64,000 nt of DNA. Source: Owenia fusiformis. Taxonomy: Eukaryota > Annelida > Polychaeta > Sabellida > Oweniidae. Positions 1 to 12,769 of the stretch are shown piece after piece (position 1 is the first letter of the stretch; the number at the start of each line of letters is the position of its first letter). The position numbers were made by a program, and so were the translations under genes. Location of the stretch: contig CAIIXF020000001.1 of assembly GCA_903813345.2 (NCBI GenBank), forward strand, positions 11,507,598 through 11,571,597. The letters run 5' to 3'. The notes beneath the pieces were generated by a model. That model worked only from the letters and a program-made list of their open reading frames with translations, was not told where the DNA came from and ran no database searches.

Positions 1-3000
1 GTGCAATTTTTTCAACATATAAAGTGTAAATATCTCATATTATTGACGGATATATTTGTCCGCAGAAACGAACAACATACTTTAAAAATAAAGGATAATT
101 GAAATAACTTGGTATTATAATTTAGATAATTATTTGGTGATCATTCTCCACTCGTCTTGCCATTTGTAATTAATTAACTGTTTAATATTAATGTATATCT
201 GTGATTAATATTATGATAACACAATTGTCTTTTTGTGAATTTTAAGTAAAATACAAAATGAATATATGGTGTTCAAAACATAAATATTATATTTTTGTCA
301 GTTTATTACTTTGTAGTGTGTAACTTAAAAAACTCAGCAGATAATTCCAGCCTCTTTTCTCAACACTTTTATTAGTTTTGATACATTCCCCACAAGTACT
401 TCTCATTAAAGAGCCTCGTTGCAATCTTCAAAGTTAAAACATATATCATCTTTAAATATCAAAAATTATGAAATGAGATTTTGACGTACTCAACACTCAA
501 CGCACATATTCAATCGGTATTTATAACCGTGTATGATCTTGACTTACACTATCAAAGTTACATACTTGTTCGTGACTGTAGATATGCTCCAAAATATGAG
601 TTTTTTAACTTTGTTATACTGACATAAACTTAAGAATGTTTGAGATATCTGTTGGATTATCGTTGATGTTGTTATTACCATTGTTTCTCCGCCAAGATTA
701 ACTTATCTTAAACATCAAAGCAAATTTGTTGAACACACCTGAAACTTACTCGATTAAATTGCAATTAAAGGTAAAACTTTTAATTATACGTTTAAGTTAT
801 TTAAATAACGGCAATTAAATATTTTCTTGTTTAATTTTCTTTCCCGAATGTAGATCGCCCCATGCAGAACCGAGAGATTGTGTATATCGTTTTGCAGTTT
901 TCATCATATGCAGTCCATTATTAAGATTTATAGTCATGACATCTTACAAATCGCCACCTTATTAATTTGATAACGTGTTATTATTTAATTGAGATATTAT
1001 ATTGGAGGTATACATTACACGTGTCTTGGGATTGCTCATTAGCGTAAAACCGACACTAAAGAGCGGCGAATATGCTAGCTTTCAACTACTTTGAGATAAT
1101 AACGTGTTTTATGTCCAAATTAATAGATTGTTCTCTTATATATTCATCAGTTTTATCCCCCGGGTTCTGAAGAAGACATCAATTTATCGCATCCTTACAT
1201 CTTTACACGGATATTTGCTCGCAATACTTTAAATTAGTTAGATCTGCTTTCTCTCTGCCCGAGTTGGACTGTTCCCGAAATTCTAACTTGGATCTTTGGC
1301 CTCTCTGCACAGCAATTATGAAATTTGTGATATTTATAATCGAAAATAATTGCAACTGTTAAGAACTCCATAAAAGCATCGTTAATACGAATCAATTATA
1401 ACGTTTAAAGCACGTTTGAAATTAGCAACATAATATTATGGTATTTTCCTGCTGATTTGAAACTTTGAATTCAAAGTGTGATTAATCGCTCGCAACTCTC
1501 GGGGTTTTATGCGTATTATACCCTCATAACTCGAGGGGTTTTACAAAATGCCCGTGTGTAATTCTTTTCGTACGATTTCTTCACCAAAATCGGACTTGCT
1601 AGTAAACCGCTAGATCTGACTAATAATGTTTTGATGAAATCATTTTGACCTGTTTTTATTATCGCCCTAAACCATAGCGGGTGGTGGCTATGATACTCTC
1701 ATATTTATTTTTCTTTTATCCTTTTTGTTTTGATCACATATTTGGAATTGAGTTATATAAAACCATAAATATTAAAGATTGTTAAGTGATTAAATGTATA
1801 ATCTGATATTATTAATTCATATTTCTTGTTTCGACTTGGGTCTACTGCATTTTGGGCTTGTAGTGCAGCGCATTATTGGAGGGGTGTAGTTTACAGCTTA
1901 AATTTTTTCTGAAGGAAGGCTCAAAAAATATATTGAATTTATATAGTTTAATCACCCTTTATATTTAGTGTTTCATCAACTACTAGTTCACTCGATTACT
2001 AGTTCACTCGATCTATTACATCTAACAATAGGTACTTAACACAGATACCTGCTCAATTGACCGAAACAGTGCATCTGCTTCGTTAACCACAAATATTTAT
2101 ATATATTCACTATTTTATTGAAACTTTGATCATTTTACTGCAAAATGAGGGTAATTTATATCTCAAGTTTAAAAAAATGATGTTATTTTGACATTACAAA
2201 TCAGCTTTGCTGTCCTGTTTAGTCAGGAATTGAGATTTTTACAAATACATACTTTTGATAATTTGAATGACTTTATTTTCTCCATATACTGGCGAAGGAT
2301 TCAGAAAAGTACAACAAGAAATCTTTGGTAATAAAAACGAGTTTAATAATCATGCATATTCCGTCTATTAAGCATAGCGAGTCAAACTGGAAATATATAC
2401 GGTGGCTAGGGTCATGTTATATTTTGTACACAGAAACTGAATTATCCATAATTTTAAACATGCTCATTTGAATAACATAAAACGATTTCGGCAATTAGTA
2501 TTAACCTCATTCAAACGAATCAAAAATGCTTTCTTGTGCTTTCGAAATGTCATCATCGGTCTAAAATATTCTCATAACTTTGGCTTTAATTTCTCATTAT
2601 ATCTTTGTACAAATAATAATAATACCTTGATAATAATTACAATGAATATTATATGGTATATAATATTTCAGGTGTATTTATTATTGGATTAAACTAGGGG
2701 TAATTTATAAATGAGCATCGCGGTATGTAATCATATTGGCCCATTAAAATGACCAACTGATTTGTTAATATACTGTTAAATATTATATACAAGTATATGA
2801 AACAGAACATATATATAACTTACATTTGGTAATAATTATACGTACCCTTATCACATATGAATCTTAAATGACGAACAATAATTATTAATATCATTATTAA
2901 GCAAACAGCAGATGAATTTTATCGCACCAAACTAAAGCCTGAAAAGCACCTGAAATAGGTCACTTGGAAAGTCTATAATGTGACCAAAAATCTGAAGCTC

Positions 3001-3924
3001 TTTTTAAGAAGCGTTATTAATTGAAAATGTGGATGTATTACCATTCGAAAATTAAAATGTGCCACATTGTCGTTATGGTCGTGACGAATAATACATTAAA
3101 TAAGAATGTATTAACTTACACATTAAAGAAGGATGCGTTCTTTACGATTGTGTCTCTTGTAACTACTTTTTAAAATAACACTAACCTCAAATGACCACAC
3201 CACGGTGTAATTTTTTCAAATGATATCCAATGAAAAACATGATTCCATTTTATCGGCTTTTGAAGCATAAAAGCATAAAGTAGGATGGGTAAAGGTCAAG
3301 GTCGACCGAAAGCATGCACTAAGAAATGCAATGGGAATTCATCCAGTCGCTGGATATATATACTTCATGCAGTTTACGACATAAGCAATAAACAAAGCTA
3401 ACATTTTGTCATATCTCGAAAATATTTAGAACACAATGGAGTTATTTACCTTACAATTTAGAGGGTATTTACTCAAGTTTACGCGAATATTTTCTTTCCA
3501 TCCAAGTGCACTTCAGACTTATCTCTACCATAAAACTCTAAAATTCTGAAGTATTTTATGGTCTTATATTATTCGATCTGGATTTATAGGATATATATAA
3601 GCTTACTCCACGCTTTATTGATATGACCTTATAACACATGTGTTCAGTGATTAGAGCACACTGATATTTTTATTCACATTTTAAGGATAAATTGCATTTA
3701 TCATAGTTGATTTTAATATTCCAGTGTTAAGATACCATGACGTCATTTCAAAATTAGTGCCACGCGTCCGAATGCCAAAATATCCACTCGAATATCATAA
3801 TAATTTCCTGAGGCATTTAACATAATGAGTTTTATCTTACAACTGTCATGTAATTCAAATTTCTTGAGATTCATTAGTAAGTATTACATCATCTGCTAAT
3901 TTGGCTCTAAATTGATGTGATTTC
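1..3924. other. AT-rich non-coding stretch, no gene seen
   Basis: I see no coding region, RNA gene or element with clear ends here. Open frames are short and rich in Asn, Ile, Lys, Phe and Tyr, as expected by chance in AT-rich DNA. The only local structure noted is a perfect 16-bp tandem duplication near 1981-2012. Confidence 0.6.
1981..2012. repeat. Perfect 16-bp tandem duplication
   Basis: The unit TACTAGTTCACTCGAT occurs twice in a row without mismatch. No larger array surrounds it. Confidence 0.8.
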
Positions 3925-4080
3925 CAGTAGAGCTGGAGAGCGTTCTTGCGGATGCTCGGAAGCCTCAAGGGGGTGACTTGACACACGCACGTGGTGGTTT
4001 CAAGCCGCACTGAGGATGATTTGGGTCGGTTGACACGTAACAGTTATGTGATCACACCCTAATGACAGCTCTAAGTAAGC
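3925..4080 (+). mobile_element. Possible tRNA-derived SINE copy
   Basis: This GC-richer patch in AT-rich surroundings begins with an A-box-like stretch (GAGCTGGAGAGCGTTCTTGC, 3931 onward), as in the D-arm of tRNA-derived SINEs. About 70 bp later comes a B-box-like sequence, GGTTTCAAGCC, close to the consensus GGTTCRANYCC. The two boxes are spaced roughly as in a split polymerase III promoter. No cloverleaf can be closed well enough to call a tRNA gene, and I saw no second copy in the window. A chance match is possible. Confidence 0.35.
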
Positions 4081-5834
4081 AAATGGAGAAAATGTGTTCT
4101 CCAGCTATGGATATATTATTTCAAATTTGATTAATATTTTCCTACCGTTGGGTTTAATCTCCATTTGAAATGAATTATAGTAATGAGCTATATCAATTTC
4201 GCATTCCGCCCCAATAAGAATATAATCGTTTTTCCAGCCTTAGAAATTGAAAATATTATTGGCCAAATTATTCGTATATTTCGCTGCTATTTAATATAAA
4301 TCCAATTCATTCAAGTGTTTTTGAGGCTCGGTGAATTGGTGTAATGAAAACGAAAAATACTTTGATCATAACTAAATAAACGTTAATTGAATCATTTCAA
4401 TTTGATTAATAGAAAAATATATACTTCGTTGGAGAACATTTGAGTCAATAAAATAACAATTATGGAGATTTAATATAGAACTTCGATAGACTCTAATTTC
4501 CAGATAAGAAGCATTACATTACGAAAAGAAAAATGTGATCAAGTGCAACGTGTAAAATATGATCAGAACTGAATAATGTTATAACAAATGTAATTGTTGG
4601 TACGTACAATCATATGCAGAATTATCTCGGATACCATAAAACGTCAAATCCAATCCATTTGCAATTTCCGAAATAATATCTGACTAGTTTTCTCGTAAAC
4701 CCTACATATGCTTCAGTAAACAACATCCTGAAAGCGCGTCAAATGGCAGCAAAATGTTAGTTTAGTGAAGCCCTAAAAGAAAACCCAAGAGACTATTAGA
4801 ACTAGAATACCAAAGGACAATAACAACTTTATATCAAAATTTAACTCAATGAATTTCCTTTCTTTTGAGCAAAATAAAAATATTAGTTCATAAAAATGAT
4901 CGGAATGAAACAGGAATTTCAATGTTGTTGAACCCTTGGGTCATGATCCAAAAGGGAAGCATCAGAAAACATACGTACTCGTAGGCTTACATGCAAGAAG
5001 ACGGCGTGTCAAGTGCTTGAGCTTTCAATAATACAACATTTTCAAATCAAAGATTTATCTGTGTAATTAATTCTTAGCATTTACTCTCAAGTCGTGGGAA
5101 TTACCTTTCTCTTGTTACATACGATTACAAAGACAAATATAAGCAATTAACTATGCCCCTCTTTAGCTTTGATATACTGTTTATTTACGATGGGATTATC
5201 TGTGTTGGGATTCATGTGTGTTGTGTAAGCGAGATTTGAGATCGGCTATCAGGTAAGTGAGAGACATACTTATCCTTCTGTCTCGAACCTCTCCCCTCAT
5301 CCCCACCTTTCTTGAAGTGGATTCTTGTCTTTATCTCTCTCCGGTGCCTTAGCACAATAATTATGGCTACAATGATAAATGTTATCTCATAATATCTTAT
5401 CAATACACAGCATAATGTCGGAATAAGTTATTGGATCCCCCAAGTATAGGTAGATGGCTCTTTGGAGTGTCGCTATCTCGCTTCAAAACTGTTATTCATA
5501 ACTACTTGAAATTGCGCACCCACATCAAAGAGGATCGTGTCTTTACTTATCAGAGACAAATAGATACAACGTTATTAACTCTACCGATACACGTAAATGT
5601 GATTGTAAGTGGAATTGAATTCTTTAATTCCAGAGAATGTGGTATTTTCATTGTCATTGCCTTTGTAAGTTTGGTTAGCGCTGATACGGAATTATATGAA
5701 ATATAAGATGAAACACACGACACATTCTTTCGTCCAACCATGAACGTAGTCTCCCTCTCGAGACTCTTCGTATCCTTCGTATCAGATGTGTGATATTAAC
5801 AAAATCCCAAATGGGGACTGAGATCTGTATGAAA
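4081..5834. other. Non-coding stretch, no gene seen
   Basis: No coding or repeat structure recognised. Short open frames near 5212-5741 overlap one another on both strands and resemble no family. Confidence 0.5.
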
Positions 5835-6056
5835 TACAGGGTGTCCCAAAAACATTTTACCGGAATAAACAGGGAATAACAGAGTGGTGAAGGAATATTC
5901 TTGAAATATGATCATCTGACATACAATTTAATCATCATGAACATCTGAAAGTTTCACCAGATTACTCTACTTAGTTTTAGATTATTTTGTTTTAGTACCA
6001 ATAACCACATTCAATGTTGTACCGTCTCGGTTGGGTACATTTTGGGACACTCTGTA
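5835..6056. mobile_element. Mariner-type MITE, 222 bp
   Basis: The element starts TACAGGGTGTCCCAAAAACA and ends with the near inverse, TACATTTTGGGACACTCTGTA read in the opposite sense. Both ends sit on TA, the duplicated target of Tc1/mariner elements. The tips resemble the CAGGGTG(G/T)CC tips of the elements at 11398, 30290, 38777 and 44726. It has no coding capacity, so it would have moved with a transposase supplied by another copy. Confidence 0.75.
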
Positions 6057-7677
6057 ATTTATGCTCCACAAGGCTTTTCGTTTTGCGTAAATTTATTTGT
6101 TTCTTACTTGCTTACTGGTCCTGAAACAATGGAGGCTTCAGTTATAAATCTACTTACTATGTAGCCTTTGTAATAGTTTGATTTTGTTTTTTCTTTCTCA
6201 GATAGCTCAACAAAGTACCAAGAGTTCAATTCCTCCACACAACTTTAGAATGGATAAAAAGGTGTCAAAATCATCTTTAGTTTTAATGTTTCAAGATACT
6301 GTAAAAGGCTAATTGAAAATATGAAAAATCGGATGACATCTGAAATTATACCACAATGCATTATCCCTCGGATCCAACTCAACACAGTAGGTCTACAGTC
6401 AGGCGTTACGATGGTTTGTGGTAAAATTATCGATGTCTTTTGTACGTACTACGTGTATTACAGCAGTTTGTTTGGGAGCATTTGGACTGCTCCATTGTAC
6501 CACACAATATAAACTTGGATAATATTCCGAAGTTTTCAGATCTATTATTTATCAAAAATAAACCATAGTCTGAGGGGTTTGATTGATTCTAAAGTTAAAA
6601 GTATAATACAACTGTAACAATCCTGTATTATGGTTTACTCTAAATTGTTTATGCTATTGACGGGGTATGTAAAGTGCCATAGAATATCACCCTGGGAAAT
6701 TCTGCCTATTGATGCCCGTGCCCAGTCTTTCGATTTCCTTGAAAACAAAACATCAACAACTTGATAAATATTTGTTAATATGTTGATACATAATATATTA
6801 AGTATATCAACCTTTTACAATTTCTTTGGACTTACTGCATTCAGTTATAAATAAGAATCATGAATAAATTATGTTGGGAAATAATCATCTTTAGACCATG
6901 TAGACTGATTAGTTAGATATGTCAACAGTTGAAATATAGAATCAGATTTTAAAATCTACATTTTCGACAAACCACTATTTAAGAAATTAATTAAACCTAA
7001 TAAGTATGATATTTAAACAGGATTTAGTTAAATATTGACAGTTATTACCCTATTGATCGCCGAAAAGAATGCACCTTATATTAAAGTTGAAACTGTTTTT
7101 TTGTCTATTCGAAAGTTATGATATGGAACGTTTTTATATTGATAATTGCAAAACGCCGTATTGTTCTTGTAGTCTTTAATTACAAGAATTGCTTTTAAGA
7201 AGAATTGAACTGAATATTTCAAATAAAAAAGGCGCCATCTGCTGGTGTAGAAAGATACTATATCTAACCAAAAACCAGATTGCGCAGTTTGATAGTATCA
7301 ACCAACGTTTATTAATTTAAACGATCAATCAAGTTTATTCCAAAACATTTAATTAGTGAAGATATTGTAGATACCACGACCACTTATGATAACCTCAGTT
7401 TGATCTTCAATCCTGCGGATGAGCCATTGGAACTCTTGTACATAGTGAATATCAATATCAAAGGCGTGGGTCACGGTTATCTTGTTAATGTAGGAAATGG
7501 AGGTCATTTTAATTGACCTCTCAAAGGGAGCGCAGGAGCACTTATCGCCATGACATGTCATATGGTTTATGATTCCTCAACTGAATATCATGATAATATT
7601 TTGATATTATTAGTCGCGTATGAATTTCAAACCCTGACAGCTTAGTTTAGTGATTAGTAGCTTGTTCCTTATGTAAG
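6057..7677. other. Non-coding stretch with one CTCF-like site
   Basis: No gene is recognised. A 70-codon minus-strand frame (7561-7349) has fairly balanced codon use but matches no known family and has no clear splice sites. The CTCF-like motif at 7232-7245 is listed separately. Confidence 0.45.
7232..7245 (-). promoter_or_regulatory. CTCF-like insulator motif
   Basis: The plus strand reads GCGCCATCTGCTGG, whose reverse complement CCAGCAGATGGCGC fits the degenerate CTCF core CCASYAGRKGGCRS at all 14 positions. CTCF is present in most bilaterians and the core is conserved. Occupancy is inferred only from the match. Confidence 0.4.
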
Positions 7678-7856
7678 TACAGTAAAACCTGTCTTAGTGA
7701 ACACCCCCCTTTTGAACACCTGTGTTTAATGAACACCACTTCAAGACACATTTTACATTGACTCCTGTATAATATTCCCTCTCCATAGTGAACACCTATC
7801 TACAGTGAGCACCTTTTTGGCTCCATAGGTGTTCACTATATACAGGTTTTACTGAA
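7678..7856. mobile_element. Pogo/Tigger-like MITE, about 179 bp
   Basis: The ends are inverted copies: TACAGTAAAACCTGT on the left and ACAGGTTTTACTGAA on the right. CAGTAAAACCT tips next to TA are typical of pogo/Tigger elements; the right TA has changed to AA. The interior repeats the word GAACACC several times, also in inverted form, so the element can fold on itself. A related tip occurs at 63882. Confidence 0.65.
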
Positions 7857-8178
7857 TTCAAACAGAATGTGTGATCGATGTATTCATATTTACTGTTCGG
7901 TGATGTAAAGGATCCCAAATTCAGGCTGTTTCAGATCTTTCTCCTCGGTTCATGTTTATCTAATCTTTATCATAGTTTAAACTTCTCCGATCAATTGAGC
8001 TCGTATAAAAAAAAAGAAATGTTATGAAGTACCTGAGTACCGAGGGAGAAAGATGTGATAAGTATCAAAATACGATTTATGTGTGATTAACATGAGTACA
8101 GAAAATATTATCAAAAGGTACAAACCCCGGGTACAAACCCTCACTCTAGTCAGGGACATATAAAATATATATGTTTCT

Positions 8179-8276
8179 GCCCTACTTATAAACTACTAAG
8201 TCACCACTCCCAAAACCAAAAATTACAAAGACGAACCTCTCTTTTAAAAAACGAAGTCGAACGAATGCAAAGAGTA
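8179..8276 (-). mobile_element. Micro-element copy a (diverged)
   Basis: This is a copy of the short family described at 41754-41832, in reverse orientation. The conserved part is GAAGTCGAACGAATGC followed by AAAGAGTA at 8257-8276, with the CTCTCTTTTAA segment before it. The distal half is interrupted and diverged, so the left boundary is approximate. Confidence 0.6.
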
Positions 8277-11200
8277 ACAAATTCCGGAATGATCGGGGCA
8301 ATACAATTTTACTCATTTTTCCGCATGTGTGACATGTATGCCCGGTGAACATCATATAATATAGTTTAGACCCAGAGGCATCAAACCCCTAAAATACCCT
8401 AAAGATAGATTAAAGTTTAAAAGTAGTCTGACTCAACAATAGTAAATATTTGGGAAAATCAGAAGCATACTAACTTGATAAGGTGAAGCTGGAAGGCATC
8501 TGTTTGCTACAGAGTACAGAATAAGCCAGTGATGTTTAATATGTGGAAATAATTAGATACACATATGGTTGACAGTCTCATAGCCAACATACTACCATAC
8601 ATGCAGCTGCAACATTCATCAATCTCAAAATCGTTCTCCGAAAATTGTATAGGCTATCAACGCCTACCCCAGTGTAGTGACCTGTGGGGATCTACCCCCA
8701 ATTCGACCCCATTTATTGTAATACGGAGCAAAATGAGAGGGTGTGGAATGCATCTTGGAATACCCCATATCAACATGTACCCAAATAGGCATTATATGGA
8801 GGGCAAAGGGACTGTTGGTATTTTAGAATTTCACGGTGTGTTCCTTGTTAGGCCTATATATAAAGCTGCTTGTCAGCAAGTATAGTTAACCTAAGGTTGT
8901 GCTGATTTTTCACCATATTTACTGCAAATGATTACCCTGTTGTTACAAAAGGGTGTGAATATGTCTGTTTCCATTTGATATGCTTTCAATCAAGTGCTGA
9001 CTGAAACCAAATAGTTGTTTTACTCAAGTAGCTATCTCTTGACCCACCATACAAATAAATATCTGTCCCTCATGGACTCTACCAGCATCATGGTGTCCAA
9101 TTTTGAACGCAGTCAAAGGCTTGATTATTGTGGCCCAGGTGCAAGGCATTAGAACACTAGTCATTAACAACCGTAACATTAATTTCAATATTAATACGGT
9201 CATCCACTTACCATGGCCCTTGAAGAGTCATTACTTTATTTAAAGTATCTTCAAAGATGTATTTAGTCTGTTTAGATTTGGATGTGTTCCGTTTATCTTA
9301 TTTTATGGACGCACGTGTGTTTTATTTCAACAATACCAGTTTTCTTGATATTATTTCCCCTTGTTACGATATTTTATGAGCGTAAAAGGCCCTTAACCCT
9401 AAGCTGTGTATGTTTTGAATATGGATTTTGTGTAAATCTTCATAATAAACCCCTCTTAAGAATGTCGAACAACCTTTTTAACCCTAATAAACGATAAGTG
9501 GTTATAATGCGATGTTTATGATCACATTACGATTTTGTTGACTTTTTAAAACTTTATCGGCAGCACTATCTAGTTCTGGACGAGTTACACTAGTATCCAA
9601 GAATTTGGAGAACCCGAGACGTTCTAACGTGTAGAAGATAACGTCGGCAATTAGAAATAAGGCGATTCGTTTCAGAAGTAACACACGTACTAAATTAGTT
9701 ATCACTGCGATCAAAGATAGGGCAGTCAAGATATTTTAGTGTATACACACAACCCACAGGTTTGATAAAAAGTCACACTTTTATTGAGCGCAATGGCGAA
9801 AATTGACATGGGGAGGGGCAAAACATATAATTTATAACAAATCCCGAACCTTAATACCGGATTTGGTGGTTAAAATATTGAATGAACCATTATTGTACAT
9901 TTTTATTTCAAAATACAAAACATCCGGGATTTCATCCACTTAGATACATGCCTCCCAAAAAGCCCTCTTTGATTCGCACATTTCAATTTGTTATTCGATA
10001 ATCCATAAAAATAGATACAGACCGAATGTTCATTCGGATAACAAACGGTTATTCTGAAAAGGTTGTGTTGTCCTATTGAATGCTGTCGCACTGTCATTTT
10101 AAGTAAGCTAATGAATAACGGGGAAATACTGCTAAATTGTAGAAGCTGAAAGATGGTAGGCTCGAGTCCACAGACGGGAAGGGATTTCACCTCCCCCTCG
10201 CCAATTTCCAGATAGGACCACTCCTGAATTTTAAAGAAATGCCTCGTATGACATACATTATAACGAAGGGTAACAGCTCGAAACATCATCAAAGAAATGT
10301 GACAATGTTCATAGGCCTAACGAAAGGTGTCGCCCTTACACATTACGTACGTATTTCTCTGTTAAGGAAATCTACAATTTTGCCCATTCTGCTTTATCTA
10401 TTGGAACCCCAGACAACCTGAATTTGCTTAAAACGTATACGTCAATTTGAAACCGTAATATTTGTTCAAAACAATCTAAGTGGTTTCTTAATCCTTGACT
10501 CTTTACACAAAATAAAACATAAATTATAAAACACGTCCTTAAAGTATCCATCAACATTTATTTGAGTTTTTATTATACATTTAGTACATTTGGTGAGAGC
10601 GTTAAGCATCCATCATTACTTTCTGATGTGTTTGTCCGAAAGAATATACGACATCTCCGATAAACGTAAATTTATGGCAATATGAATGGCATTTCACTGT
10701 GTCGTATCACCCAATATATTGTTGAGATAAAAGAAATAATAATTATAACAAAACCTAAACTTTAAGTTATCTTAATATAAAAGTAATAGATAAATTCTTC
10801 GGTTAAAACAATTAGGATTTTAGTTTGATGAAATATCAATTTACTATAGCCCTCCTTTGAAGAGCTAAAATAAAAGTTTTAAGGTCACGTATTTGACAAT
10901 GTTTTTGAGGACTCCTATTCGTTATTCAAGTGGTAAATACTTTGACAATATACACAATTATTTTACTGATAAATCAGTCCTTATCTTAAAAAACGATGAT
11001 TAATTGACTTGCTTGTTGTTTTTATTTATAACTTTGTTATTATAAGCTGATACTCTTATAATAATAATGACTTTATGATATAAATTATCATTTAATGTTG
11101 GGAGAGAAAATATATTATGGGCCATAAAACACTGGCACTCTGAGGTCATTTTTGTCACCACGTACGGTATCACTTTCAGTCACACCTCACAAAGGTATAA

Positions 11201-11317
11201 ATCATAAATATCATAACTCGAAACAATAAATAAACATTTTTAAAAAAGGATGTGAAACAATATTGGGCTGGTCACCCCTTCCGATAGTTTGAGGTTGCTT
11301 AAAAGAGAGCTTCATCT
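8277..11317. other. Non-coding stretch, no firm gene
   Basis: No recognisable gene. A minus-strand frame at 9729-9502 is hydrophobic in its first half and carries a possible acceptor (polypyrimidine followed by CAG near 9710), so it could be a terminal exon, but it resembles no family. A 129-codon minus-strand frame at 10292-9903 overlaps a plus-strand frame and looks spurious. Confidence 0.4.
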
Positions 11318-11385
11318 TACCCTTTGCATTCGTTCGACTTCATTTCTTAAGAGAGCTTCGTCGTCTTCATCTACAAACCCTGGTA
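11318..11385 (+). mobile_element. Micro-element copy b
   Basis: It starts TACCCTTTGCATTCGTTCGA and runs through the shared CTTAAGAGAGCTTCGTCGTC segment. The far end is diverged. The word CTTCATCT lies just before the copy and again inside it near 11364-11371, which may mark a truncated insertion. Confidence 0.7.
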
Positions 11386-11397
11386 CATGAGGGAATA

Positions 11398-11635
11398 TAC
11401 AGGTTGTCAAATAAATATGTGTTCCCCCTTAATTTCAATAAAATGAACCTTTGTGCATAAAAGTGCACCTAGTTGAGCTAGTCATCTGAAACTTCGTGTG
11501 GAGTTACTCTGTGAAGCCTATAGTATTGGTGTGCTAAAGAACAATTTAGATATCATGTGTACAGAAAAAAGTTATCCAACATTATGTTGATGTTAAAGCC
11601 AAGGAGGGGAGAACATATTTAATTGACACCCTGTA
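11398..11635. mobile_element. Mariner-type MITE, about 238 bp
   Basis: Left tip TACAGGTTGTCAAATAAA; right tip, read inward, TACAGGGTGTCAATTAAA. TA lies at both outer ends. There is no coding capacity. The tips differ from the 5835 and 38777 elements, so it belongs to a separate subfamily. Confidence 0.7.
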
Positions 11636-12769
11636 TAATCATAATGTACTGACTAAGCTCTGATACCATGGGTATACATGTAGGCTGGTTGTGGAGGAGG
11701 CAGTACAATCATCAGGTGATAGCCAACTCCACTTGAAAATACATGTTTAAGTATGATCATTGTTTTGTAATTTTTTGTACAGTCGTCGGACACGAATATC
11801 TCTAATTTGTGATTGCCGTACAACAATATTATTCTAATGATGACAAGTATTATTTAATGGTGATTGTTTTAGATTATTGATTTAAAATGCTCAGTTTTCG
11901 TCTAGTTCCCAGCTAATCAAAAAAACATTTGATATGATATCTGTATTGTAAATACCAATCTATCTTTTTAAATACAGACTGTCTATAAGATCATATGTGA
12001 TAAAGTGAACTAAGTTATCTTTTGGCCACACTTTAAAGATATTTTTGAAGTACTCAAGGGTGGGAAAAAACCCAAACTTAATGATGTTGACATAACTTGG
12101 GTGACACCAGGCAAACAAAAAATATATAAATCCATAACAGAAATTATATGATCTAAAAATCAAAGCTCACCAGGGCTCATAGGCCAAGGAAAAAATAGCA
12201 TTAAGCGCAATACAGAAGACCATGTTCCCTTTTGGTGGGCCTTAAAAATTGAGGTCCAAAATATTCCAAAATCCGTTTCTACCCAGATAAACCGGGCATT
12301 TTAGGTTACAGACTGGCATTACTGGGCATTGGTTTTTTAATTTTGAGCCTATTTCTAGAAAAACCCGCTCTTCTCTACATAGTGGGTATTTTTTATAAAT
12401 CTGGAATTATCTGGCATAATGTTTTTCTAAATTTGGGGGTTTGAGTCCAAAACAACCCAATAAGGTTAAAGATTAACTTTCCTGTTATCTCAAAATCTGC
12501 TTTGAACTGTACCATTGGGTTTCTATTGGAAATTCCTCAAAGATAAAATTAAGGAACGGGTACCATTTACACAATTTGAGAAATTATTGGTAAACATGAA
12601 ACCTAGCATTTATATTATTCAAAAGCGAATAGGACCAATGATTTCCAGTCCTCTGAAGTTTGAAAATGAAAATACCTGGGTGTTAATCCATAGATAATCC
12701 TTAAAAATTAGAAATATTTTTTGGGGATTATATGGAAAACATAAGGAAAATGCATGAAAAAACTCTCCC

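Noticed and set aside
10140-10215. A possible tRNA or SINE B-box (GGCTCGAGTCC)
   Set aside because: No matching A-box at the right distance and no cloverleaf arms.
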